From Planktotalea sp. (GTDB lineage Bacteria > Pseudomonadota > Alphaproteobacteria > Rhodobacterales > Rhodobacteraceae), in the NCBI GenBank assembly GCA_024645145.1, contig JAHEGL010000009.1, positions 1 through 10,383 of the forward strand: a stretch of 10,383 bases of DNA, in the 5' to 3' direction. Under the pieces are notes generated by a model that did not search any database, was not told where the DNA came from, and was given only the letters and a program-made list of their open reading frames with translations. Shown in pieces: positions 1 to 6,203 of this stretch (position 1 is its first letter; every line of letters starts with the position of its first letter). Position numbers and translations under genes: made by a program.

Positions 1-1
1 T

Positions 2-130
2 ATGGTTGATGCGGCGACAGATGCATTTGCAAAAGCACAAGATGCCAATAGCGAAGCAGCAGACGATATTGCTAAAACGCTCGCGGATACAGTTGCTTTG
101 GGTGATGCCCTTGGAATAAGTGTTAACTAA
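2..130 (+). CDS. C-terminal fragment of an unrecognised Ala/Asp-rich protein (5' end outside window)
   Basis: The frame starting at base 2 is open from the window edge to a TAA at 128-130 and encodes 42 residues, rich in Ala and Asp and ending in LGDALGISVN. The pattern of small and acidic residues (AFAKAQDANSEAADDIAKTL) suggests an amphipathic helix. No catalytic motif, signal peptide or membrane segment is visible in this piece. The ATG at base 2 is probably internal, because nothing upstream can be seen. A probable terminator lies 23 bases after the stop, which supports this as a real gene end. Another frame (from base 3) is also open for about 115 bases but gives a less protein-like composition. 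I do not recognise the family and assign no function. Confidence 0.5.
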   Translation: MVDAATDAFAKAQDANSEAADDIAKTLADTVALGDALGISVN

Positions 131-153
131 TTTAGCGCTCGATACAGAATACG

Positions 154-186
154 AGCCCTCCCGATTTCGTTGGAAGGGCTTTATTA
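154..186 (+). terminator. Probable rho-independent terminator of the left-edge gene
   Basis: AGCCCT at 154-159 pairs with AGGGCT at 175-180. After one C/A mismatch, two further C-G pairs (161-162 with 172-173) close a 9-base loop. The 3' arm runs into TTTATT, a short T-rich tail. The position just after the TAA at 128-130 fits a terminator for that gene. The tail is short and the stem imperfect, so strength is uncertain. Confidence 0.5.
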
Positions 187-275
187 ATGCCGGATCATTT
201 GTGGCTTGCCAAATTTGTGGCAGCATTCGATGCTAGCGATCGGTCACGCAATGAACCTACTGATTTGAAAGCCCT

Positions 276-626
276 ATGAAACGCATTCGCAGCCATCTGT
301 TTGGAATCGACCAAGGAGAACACATCATGTTCTCTGACTACGAGAACGATGGCAAAATGTGATCGGGAAACGGGACGCGACAGCGTAAGAAAACGATAGT
401 GTTTTCAGAACCGTTTGAAGCGCCACCATCTGTGCATGTTTCGATGTCACTCATGGATTTGGACAAAGAAACCAACGTGCGCTCAGATGTTTTGGCAAAG
501 AATATTTCGACCACAGGCTTCGATCTTATCTTCCGCACCTGGGGCGACACACGCGTGGCTCGCGTGCGTCTGTCTTGGATCGCGATGGGTGGCTTGCGCG
601 ACGACGAAGAGTGGGATGTACCCTAA
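276..626 (+). pseudogene. H-type lectin-domain protein, interrupted by an in-frame TGA at codon 29
   Basis: Reading from the ATG at 276 gives MKRIRSHLFGIDQGEHIMFS and continues to DGKM, then TGA at 360-362. The same frame then runs open to TAA at 624-626, so the full frame is 116 codons plus stop with a single internal stop. The downstream part carries the H-type lectin signature: FSEPFEAPPSVHVSMSL, then NISTTGFDLIFRTWGDTRVARV and a Trp-Ile-Ala-Met-Gly strand. From memory, small Rhodobacterales relatives are about 115 residues and have Trp at the position of this TGA, so one TGG-to-TGA change explains it. H-type lectin folds bind sugars in eukaryotic homologues; the bacterial role is unclear. 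No ribosome site is convincing for 276, and a GTG at 399 could start a 75-residue remnant. The rest of the frame looks undamaged, so the mutation is recent, is read through, or is a sequencing error. Confidence 0.75.
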
Positions 627-1639
627 ACGGTGTACAGCCCTTCGTAGATTGGTCCCAAGGTCTCATTGTCAAACAAAGACGAAACCGAAGTGCCGTTCCA
701 GATGTTGAGCGTTGCCTGAGCAAACATTGGCGCAGTTGGCACGATGCGGATGTTTGGCGCCGCCTCAACAGGTCCTGTTGCTTCGATCGTGTCGGTAATA
801 ACCAACGACTTCATCACAGACTTTGTAACCCGCTCAACCGCAGGGCCGCTGAGAACGCCGTGAGTGATGTAGGAGTGTACTTCTTTGGCACCGTTCTCGA
901 GCAACACTTCTGCGGCCTTACACAGGGTGCCAGCGGTATCACAAATGTCGTCTACAATGATGCAGGTCTTGCCTTCAACGTTACCGATGATCGTCATTTC
1001 CGCAATTTCACCCGGCTTTTCACGACGCTTGTCCACGATGGACAAAGGTGCGTCGATGCGTTTTGCCAATTCTCGCGCACGCGCTACACCACCAACGTCA
1101 GGCGAGACGATCATCACGTCTTCCATCTGATCTTTAAAGTGGCTCTTGATGTCGAGCGCAAAGATCGGGGAAGCATAAAGGTTGTCCACCGGAATATCAA
1201 AGAAACCCTGAATTTGAGCTGCGTGCAGATCCATCGTGAGGATCCGTTCGACACCTGCTTCAACAAGCATGTTGGCGACCAATTTAGCAGTAATGGGCGT
1301 GCGCGCTTTGGTGCGGCGGTCTTGGCGCGCGTAGCCAAAGTAAGGGATCACAGCCGTGATGCGTTGCGCGGAGGAGCGGCGCAAAGCATCTGACATGATC
1401 AACAGTTCCATCAGATTGTCGTTCGCTGGGTTGGATGTGGGCTGAATGATAAACACATCCTCGCCACGTACGTTGTCATACATCTCGACAAAAATCTCAC
1501 CGTCGTTAAACCGCTCGACGCGCGCATCGACCAAATCAACGCTCATTCCGCGATGCATCGACATGCGCCGCGCAATCGCGCTTGCCAATGGTTTGTTAGC
1601 ATTGCCTGAGATAAGCTTGGGATCGGTGAGATTGGGCAT
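623..1639 (-). CDS. prs: Ribose-phosphate pyrophosphokinase (PRPP synthetase)
   Basis: Transfers pyrophosphate from ATP to ribose-5-phosphate, giving PRPP for purine, pyrimidine, NAD, histidine and tryptophan synthesis in the cytoplasm. In the 338-residue product the class I marks are in order: FNDGEIF at 44-50, QPTS at 66-69, the ATP-binding YARQDRR at 103-109, the DLHA segment with QIQGFF at 137-147, the SPDVGG segment at 179-184, KRREKPGEI at 204-212, and the PRPP loop [10 protein letters not shown] at 229-238. The reading frame extends upstream to 1720, but the ATG at 1639 is preferred: it begins [13 protein letters not shown] as in relatives, has AAGGA eight bases upstream, and matches the usual family length. 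The gene is single, transcribed away from the isomerase gene, and its TAG overlaps the lectin stop codon. No terminator is visible beyond it. Confidence 0.95.
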   Translation of the reverse strand: MPNLTDPKLISGNANKPLASAIARRMSMHRGMSVDLVDARVERFNDGEIFVEMYDNVRGEDVFIIQPTSNPANDNLMELLIMSDALRRSSAQRITAVIPYFGYARQDRRTKARTPITAKLVANMLVEAGVERILTMDLHAAQIQGFFDIPVDNLYASPIFALDIKSHFKDQMEDVMIVSPDVGGVARARELAKRIDAPLSIVDKRREKPGEIAEMTIIGNVEGKTCIIVDDICDTAGTLCKAAEVLLENGAKEVHSYITHGVLSGPAVERVTKSVMKSLVITDTIEATGPVEAAPNIRIVPTAPMFAQATLNIWNGTSVSSLFDNETLGPIYEGLYTV

Positions 1640-1685
1640 GAGCAGTGTCCTTAGCAGCCATTGTGGGAGTGTGAGAATCGCGAGG

Positions 1686-1713
1686 TTGACACCGCTTAGC
1701 ACGAGGCTACCGT
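1686..1713 (+). promoter_or_regulatory. Candidate sigma-70 type promoter for the isomerase-hydrolase pair
   Basis: A perfect -35 hexamer TTGACA lies at 1686-1691. A 16-base spacer is followed by TACCGT at 1708-1713, a weak -10 (3 of 6). Transcription would begin near 1720, leaving a leader of about 35 bases before the ATG at 1757. It lies in the 117-base divergent region between prs and the isomerase gene; a prs promoter must also be there, but I could not pick one out. The call rests mainly on the -35 box. Confidence 0.35.
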
Positions 1714-1756
1714 GCAGCAAAGCACGCAGCGCGCGTCATCCTATAGGAGAGACCAA

Positions 1757-2356
1757 ATGGCTCATATTAATTACTATTTTTCTACGCTTTCCCCTTACGC
1801 TTATCTTGCGGGCACGCGCCTTGAAGAGATCGCAGCAAAACATGGAAAAACGGTGAACTATAAACCGCTTGATTTGCCAGCCTTGTTTTTGCGCACAGGT
1901 GGTCAGCTTCCCAAGGACCGTCACCCCAACCGCATGTCTTATCGCGCACAAGAATTGCCGCGTCAGGCGAAAAAGGCAGGCCTGCCTTTGAATATGAAAC
2001 CTGCCTTCTGGCCCATGAATGCCGCACCATCATGCTACGCGATTATTGCAGCGTCGCGGGATGGCAGTGGGGACATGGGCAAGTTTATCCATGTCATTGG
2101 ACGCTCGATCTGGGCAGAGGACAAGGACGTCTCGCAGGACCATGTGGTGAGAGCGTGTTTGACTGAAGCAGGGTTTGATCCCGCGCTGGCCGATAGCGAT
2201 ATGATGGCATCCGCAGACACATATGCCGCTAACCTTGAAGAAGCGATCAACGCTGGTGCCTTTGGGGCACCTTTCTACATCACGGATGATGGTCAGCAAT
2301 TTTGGGGTCAGGATCGTCTCGATGATTTGGATGCGTATCTCTCAGGCCATCTCTAA
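1757..2356 (+). CDS. 2-hydroxychromene-2-carboxylate isomerase family protein (DsbA/kappa-GST fold)
   Basis: A 199-residue protein of the thioredoxin-like DsbA family in the HCCA isomerase branch, whose founding member uses glutathione to isomerise an intermediate of naphthalene breakdown. Family marks: an N-terminal strand followed by SPYAYL at 12-17, with a Ser in place of the DsbA Cys pair; a central helical region with PKDRHPNRMSYRAQEL; and the C-terminal GAFGAPF (cis-Pro172) and FWGQDRL (182-188). The frame is open from 1712, but the ATG at 1757 has AGGAGA at 1745-1750, six bases away, and gives the standard start. The downstream hydrolase begins three bases after the stop, so the two are cotranscribed. 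There are no aromatic-degradation genes nearby, so a general glutathione-dependent isomerase or transferase is more likely than naphthalene metabolism; the natural substrate is unknown. Confidence 0.88.
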   Translation: MAHINYYFSTLSPYAYLAGTRLEEIAAKHGKTVNYKPLDLPALFLRTGGQLPKDRHPNRMSYRAQELPRQAKKAGLPLNMKPAFWPMNAAPSCYAIIAASRDGSGDMGKFIHVIGRSIWAEDKDVSQDHVVRACLTEAGFDPALADSDMMASADTYAANLEEAINAGAFGAPFYITDDGQQFWGQDRLDDLDAYLSGHL

Positions 2357-2359
2357 CCA

Positions 2360-3175
2360 ATGGTTAACCGCGTTCTGGCCGGTCATTCGAGCAATCTAAC
2401 GAGTTATGGCAATGGCCCGCGCAAAGGTTTGCTGCTCCATTGCGCGCTCGCGCATGGCGGCGTTTACACGCAGTTGGGTGCGGCACTTGGTGGTGCGCTC
2501 AGCCTTGTGAGCTTTGACCAACCTGGTCACGGACGCGCGGCTGATTGGGACGGGGACGGGGATCTTCAGGATCGCGCAACTGAAATGGCGCTGGATCTAT
2601 TGACTGAGCCGATGGATGTGATCGGACATAGTTTTGGCGCAACGGTCGCACTGAGACTTGCAATAGAACGGCCTGAGATGGTGCGCACGCTTACGGTGAT
2701 CGCGCCTGTGATGATGGCGATCGCAAAAGCTGATCATCCCGACATCGCAGCAACCTTGAAGCAACAGATGAGCGGGTTTTATCAAGCACTTCAGGACGAA
2801 AAATTTGAAAGCGCCGCGCAAATGTTCACGCAGAACTATGGCGATGGGCGTCCTTGGGACAGTTTGGGCAAAGATACGCGACAAGCCATTGTAGATCGTA
2901 TTCATTTGATCGGGGCAGGTGCGCGTGGCGTCAATGAGGACCACTATAACTTCATTGGTTCTGGTGCTTTTGAGCAGATCAAAGCGCCAACCTTGATTTT
3001 AGATGGCTGCGAAAAGGGCGAGGCGATGAATCTCGTTTGCGAAGGTCTCGCACGACGCATCCCTAACTCTATTCGCGCATGTATTGCTGATGGTGGTCAT
3101 ATGGTGCCATTGAAGCACCCGGAAGCTGTCGCGCGTGAAATCTTGCAGATGATCAGCCAGTCGCCAATCCAATGA
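2360..3175 (+). CDS. Alpha/beta hydrolase fold protein
   Basis: A 271-residue cytoplasmic protein of the alpha/beta hydrolase superfamily; its substrate cannot be told from the sequence. Visible marks: the oxyanion-hole region LLLHCALAHGG at 24-34, DQPGHGRA at 53-60 after strand 4, the nucleophile elbow GHSFG at 89-93 with Ser91, and the catalytic His247 in DGGHMVPLKHPE. The loop after strand 7 reads LILDGCEKGEAM at 212-223, with no Asp at the usual acid position, so the triad acid is either elsewhere or supplied by a Glu. There is no signal peptide. The ATG lies three bases after the isomerase stop, with no strong ribosome site, which points to translational coupling. The 3' end overlaps the convergent aldolase gene by 23 bases. 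An esterase or a C-C hydrolase is possible. Confidence 0.88.
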   Translation: MVNRVLAGHSSNLTSYGNGPRKGLLLHCALAHGGVYTQLGAALGGALSLVSFDQPGHGRAADWDGDGDLQDRATEMALDLLTEPMDVIGHSFGATVALRLAIERPEMVRTLTVIAPVMMAIAKADHPDIAATLKQQMSGFYQALQDEKFESAAQMFTQNYGDGRPWDSLGKDTRQAIVDRIHLIGAGARGVNEDHYNFIGSGAFEQIKAPTLILDGCEKGEAMNLVCEGLARRIPNSIRACIADGGHMVPLKHPEAVAREILQMISQSPIQ

Positions 3176-4202
3176 ATTGATCAATCTGAGCGTCTGAGAT
3201 CGACCAATCACATACAAGCCGACACAAAAGCGGTTCGCTCGGATCATCACCCTCAAGCTCACCTTGCATCAGGTAATAAACTGCGCCGCCCTCATGAAGT
3301 CGTTTGTGGACAGCGCGTGGCATCATCGCAAAGACCATGTTGGCGTCTGGCTCCGCAAGGAAAGAAACTCCATCAATCTTGCGCAACCCGTTGGAAAGAC
3401 GCGCCATGTTGCTGTTCGCGCGCTGCGCAGAAGAAAGCCACAAACCATCTGTAAGATAGGCTTCCATCTGTGCTGCAAGATAGCGCGTTTTAGAGAATAA
3501 ATGCGCTCCGCGCTTGCGGCGCAGCTCGAATTCCCAGGTCTTTTGTGGATCAAAGAATATGACGGCCTCAACACCCATCAATCCGTTCTTAGTGCCGCCA
3601 AAGCTAACGGCATCCACGCCAAGCTTACACGACATTTCCGCGGCGCTACATCCGAGCGTTGCGACGGCATTGGCAAATCTTGCGCCATCCAAATGAACGG
3701 GCAGATCAAATTCTTGGGCGACAGCGATCAAGGCTTTGAGTTCTTCAAGTGAGTGAACTGACCCTTTCTCGCAAACCTGCGTAATCGACACGGCCCCGCG
3801 CTGGGGCCCATGCACGCCGCGTGTGCCTTCTGCGGCAATGCTGGCGCGCAAATCATCTGGTGTCATCTTGTCCACGGCGCACGGCACGATGGTCAGTTTC
3901 GCGCCACCTGAATAGAACTCTGGCGCGCTGCACTCATCCTCATGAATATGCGCAACGGCGGAACAAAAAACTGTCTCATAAGGTTGGCACATACATGCGA
4001 GCGCCAAGGAATTCGCTGCTGTGCCGGTCGACACTAAATGCACCATTGCATCGGGAGCTTCGAAAATCTCTCGGACTTGCGCACGCACGCGCATCATCGC
4101 GTCGTCGGCACCATAGGGCATCGCGTAGCCCTCGTTAGCGCGGCTCAGTGCAGTTAGAACTTCCGGGTGCACAGGACCTGCATTGTCAGAGGCGAAAAAC
4201 AT
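3153..4202 (-). CDS. Threonine aldolase / beta-eliminating lyase family PLP enzyme
   Basis: A 349-residue fold-type I PLP enzyme of the low-specificity threonine aldolase family, which splits L-threonine or allo-threonine to glycine and acetaldehyde. Marks in order: FFASDNAGPVHPEV at the N terminus, YGADDAM at 30-36, the phosphate-binding STGTAANSLAL at 58-68, the HIHEDE segment at 85-90 where a His stacks on the cofactor, HLDGARFANA at 170-179 with the PLP-ring Asp172, and the Schiff-base Lys205 in SFGGTKNG. The frame is open to 4235, but the ATG at 4202 is chosen: it overlaps the YcgN stop as TGATG and has GAGGAG (4211-4216, minus strand) eight bases upstream. It is the last gene of the minus-strand operon and overlaps the convergent hydrolase gene. 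An ltaE-type role is likely; stereospecificity cannot be read from the sequence. Confidence 0.9.
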   Translation of the reverse strand: MFFASDNAGPVHPEVLTALSRANEGYAMPYGADDAMMRVRAQVREIFEAPDAMVHLVSTGTAANSLALACMCQPYETVFCSAVAHIHEDECSAPEFYSGGAKLTIVPCAVDKMTPDDLRASIAAEGTRGVHGPQRGAVSITQVCEKGSVHSLEELKALIAVAQEFDLPVHLDGARFANAVATLGCSAAEMSCKLGVDAVSFGGTKNGLMGVEAVIFFDPQKTWEFELRRKRGAHLFSKTRYLAAQMEAYLTDGLWLSSAQRANSNMARLSNGLRKIDGVSFLAEPDANMVFAMMPRAVHKRLHEGGAVYYLMQGELEGDDPSEPLLCRLVCDWSISDAQIDQFIGLATG

Positions 4203-4675
4203 CAGAGTGGCTCCTCGATTATATGGTCTTCCCAATCGTCTTCGTGAACTTCGAATTCGGGGATGGTCAAGCCTTGCACAGATACGTTTGCATCATGCAC
4301 AGTTTGCGCTGTTCCTGACTTCAAAGGATGCCAAGGCTCTAGATCACGGCCCTCATAGACCAAACGATATCCACAAGTCTGCGGCAGCCAATACATGTGT
4401 TCTTTGATATTGCTCGGGGTCATTACGATGCACTCAGGCACGAACTGGTGACGAATATCATATTGTGCACAATGACAGGTGCTGTCATCGAGCAAACGGC
4501 AAGCCACGCGCGTCAACGCGACTTCGCCGCTGTCTTCGTCTTCAAGCTTGTTCAGACAACATTTCCCGCAGCCATCACAAAGCGCTTCCCATTCTTTTTG
4601 AGACATTTGCACCATGGATTTGCGCCGCCAGAATTCTTTGCCAAGTCCACTGCGTTCAATTGGATCGTCGCTCAT
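4202..4675 (-). CDS. YcgN/UPF0260 family cysteine-cluster protein
   Basis: A 157-residue protein matching the UPF0260 (E. coli YcgN) family across its length. The N-terminal FWRRK is followed by the cluster CDGCGKCCLNK (Cys33, 36, 39, 40), then VACRLL (Cys59), TCHC (Cys67, 69), PEC (Cys82) and PQTCGYR (Cys101), ending with the WHPL motif and the DWEDHI segment. Nine cysteines in this spacing suggest a bound metal or iron-sulfur cluster, but the biochemical function of the family is not known to me. Its ATG overlaps the ribF stop by four bases (ATGA) and its stop overlaps the aldolase start, so all three are translated from one message. A position after ribF is one I associate with Rhodobacterales. 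The family is certain; the function is open. Confidence 0.92.
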   Translation of the reverse strand: MSDDPIERSGLGKEFWRRKSMVQMSQKEWEALCDGCGKCCLNKLEDEDSGEVALTRVACRLLDDSTCHCAQYDIRHQFVPECIVMTPSNIKEHMYWLPQTCGYRLVYEGRDLEPWHPLKSGTAQTVHDANVSVQGLTIPEFEVHEDDWEDHIIEEPL

Positions 4676-5610
4676 AGAGCCGCCAGAATTGCGCGTGCTT
4701 TTGCGCTGTCTGCATCCATCTGAGTGATCAAGGCGTCTAAGCCGTCAAACTTTTCCTCACCGCGTAAATACTCGACCAGAGCGATCGAAAGCGTTGCGCC
4801 GTAAAGGTCGCCAGTGAAATCGAAAATGAAGGTTTCAAGATTGGGGCGGTTTTCGCCAAACATCGGGCGCACCCCCATGGATGCGACGCCATGATATGTT
4901 CCTGCATGCGGTCCGTCTTGGATGTCCACAAGCACAGCGTAGACGCCAAAGCGCGGTGGATGAAGGCCATCAATCGACATGTTCGCAGTTGGGTATCCAA
5001 GCTCGCGGCCGCGTTGTTCACCACCAATCACCATGCCTTCAATCTGGTGCCAATGGCCGAGCATATCCGCGGCGTTGCGCGTCGCGCCATCCGAAAGCGC
5101 TTTTCGGATCCGTGTCGATGACACCTGACCCTGTGTGCCCTCGATCAGCTCTGCAATGGTGACCTCAAAGCCGAGCTGTGCGCCAAACTTTTGCAAATCT
5201 TCTGCTTTGCCGGCACGCCCTTTGCCAAAGCAAAAATCCGCGCCCACGACAACATGCTTAAGGCCAAGTCCTTCATGGATGACGCGTGTTGCGAACTCTT
5301 CTGGTGTCAAAGCGGCTAGCGCTGCGTTGAAGTTCAACTGATACAGTCGCTCAACACCGATTTTTGCAAGCTCTGTTGCTTTCGCAGAGGAGCTCATCAG
5401 GCGGAACGGGTCAGAATGCGGGGCAAAAAATTCGCGTGGATGCGGATCAAACGTCAACACGCCACAAGGTGCGTTGATCGCATCACCCGCCTCGCGCGCG
5501 ATATCAATCACCGCGCGGTGACCAAGATGAACACCATCAAAATTGCCAATCGCGGCGCTTGCTCCGCGATCTTCAGGATTTACGAATGTATAGTCACGGA
5601 TAATACGCAT
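4672..5610 (-). CDS. ribF: Bifunctional riboflavin kinase / FAD synthetase
   Basis: Converts riboflavin to FMN and then FAD with ATP, in the cytoplasm. The 312-residue product has the two expected domains. The N-terminal adenylyltransferase domain shows GNFDGVHLGH at 22-31, LTFDPHPREFF at 52-62, FCFGKGRAGK at 126-135 and VSSTRIR at 163-169. The C-terminal kinase domain shows GYPTANM at 205-211 (the Pro-Thr-Ala-Asn motif), GVYAV, and the FIFDFTGDLYG segment with the catalytic-region Glu nearby. The frame opens at 5700, but the ATG at 5610 (MRIIRDYTF) fits the family; the upstream 30 residues are not conserved-looking and run into maoC. Ribosome binding is weak. The gap to maoC is 49 bases and contains a small AGCCC/GGGCT hairpin (5623-5639) without a T-run, so read-through from maoC is likely. 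Confidence 0.95.
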   Translation of the reverse strand: MRIIRDYTFVNPEDRGASAAIGNFDGVHLGHRAVIDIAREAGDAINAPCGVLTFDPHPREFFAPHSDPFRLMSSSAKATELAKIGVERLYQLNFNAALAALTPEEFATRVIHEGLGLKHVVVGADFCFGKGRAGKAEDLQKFGAQLGFEVTIAELIEGTQGQVSSTRIRKALSDGATRNAADMLGHWHQIEGMVIGGEQRGRELGYPTANMSIDGLHPPRFGVYAVLVDIQDGPHAGTYHGVASMGVRPMFGENRPNLETFIFDFTGDLYGATLSIALVEYLRGEEKFDGLDALITQMDADSAKARAILAAL

Positions 5611-5659
5611 AGAACTTGGCCTAGCCCGCCTTTTGGGCTGTTGCAAGTCGTGATGCGGA

Positions 5660-6103
5660 TCAGTCGAACTTGCGGCTTGGTGCCAGAACCGTTGCTTCAC
5701 CGATCAAGACTTTTTTGCCGTCAACCATGCAGCGGCAATCAAGCTTCACGCGACGCTTTGCATGCTCAATGTCGATGACTTTGACTTCTGCATGCACCAT
5801 ATCGCCCGGGCGGACAGGTGCTAGGAATTTCAGGCTCTGACCCATGTAAACCGTGCCATGGCCGGGCAATTGTTCACCAATTACTGCTGAAATAAGACCC
5901 GCAGTCAGCATGCCATGGGCAATGCGGCCCTCAAAGATCGTGTCATTTGCGTAGTCATCATCAAGGTGTACAGGATTGCGGTCTGTAGACACTTCGGCAA
6001 ACAGCTCAATATCGCGGTCTGTTACGACTTTGCGCAGATGGCGCACCATCCCCATTTCGATGTCTTCGATACAAATCGTGCCGCGTGGCATATTATCCAA
6101 CAT
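5660..6103 (-). CDS. MaoC-family dehydratase ((R)-specific enoyl-CoA hydratase-like)
   Basis: A 147-residue single hot-dog domain protein. The hydratase-2 signature is present: STDRNPVHLDDDYA at 39-52, with catalytic Asp41 and His46, followed by FEGRIAHGML at 57-66. Single-domain relatives such as PhaJ hydrate trans-2-enoyl-CoA to (R)-3-hydroxyacyl-CoA, linking fatty acid oxidation to polyhydroxyalkanoate synthesis; others act on short branched acyl-CoAs. No polyester synthase gene is in view, so the substrate stays open. The ATG at 6103 has GGAGG five bases upstream; a second Met at residue 5 is less well placed. It lies first in the cluster with ribF, ycgN and the aldolase gene, after a 100-base AT-rich gap from the HAD gene that may carry its own promoter. 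Confidence 0.9.
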   Translation of the reverse strand: MLDNMPRGTICIEDIEMGMVRHLRKVVTDRDIELFAEVSTDRNPVHLDDDYANDTIFEGRIAHGMLTAGLISAVIGEQLPGHGTVYMGQSLKFLAPVRPGDMVHAEVKVIDIEHAKRRVKLDCRCMVDGKKVLIGEATVLAPSRKFD

Positions 6104-6163
6104 GAGGGCCTCCAGAGGTTCGCAGAGTAATAAAAGATCGCCCTGATGGGAGTTCTCGAAACT

Positions 6164-6193
6164 TTATTAATTTGCGAATGTAGCGTTTGGCAA
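6164..6193 (-). promoter_or_regulatory. Weak candidate promoter upstream of the MaoC gene
   Basis: On the minus strand TTGCCA (6188-6193) is followed after 18 bases by TAATAA (6164-6169) in an AT-rich stretch between the HAD gene and maoC. The -35 matches 5 of 6 positions and the -10 only 3 of 6. Because the maoC-ribF-ycgN-aldolase genes form one tight unit and the gap is 100 bases, some start site here is reasonable, but the boxes are not convincing on their own. Confidence 0.28.
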
Positions 6194-6203
6194 GCGAAAA
6201 CGA

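Noticed and set aside
207..215. TGCCAAA shared by the intergenic sites near 207, 6186 and 8154 as a common operator
   Set aside because: A heptamer is expected about once by chance in 10 kb on both strands, and it also occurs inside ribF coding sequence near 5224.
360..362. TGA in the lectin gene as a selenocysteine codon
   Set aside because: The family position is an aromatic Trp as I recall it, not Cys; I see no SECIS-like hairpin directly after the TGA, and no selenoprotein context.
575..1393. Long plus-strand open frame of 272 codons opposite prs
   Set aside because: It lies wholly antisense to a clearly conserved prs, has a Cys/Arg/His-rich composition without motifs, and is a shadow frame of the real gene.
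1757..2356. Naphthalene degradation gene (nahD)
   Set aside because: Only the broad HCCA isomerase/DsbA family fits; no other aromatic-degradation gene is nearby, so the specific pathway name is not supported.
5623..5639. AGCCC/GGGCT hairpin between maoC and ribF as a terminator or flavin riboswitch
   Set aside because: The stem is only five base pairs, has no T-run on the minus strand, and the 49-base gap is far too short for an FMN riboswitch.
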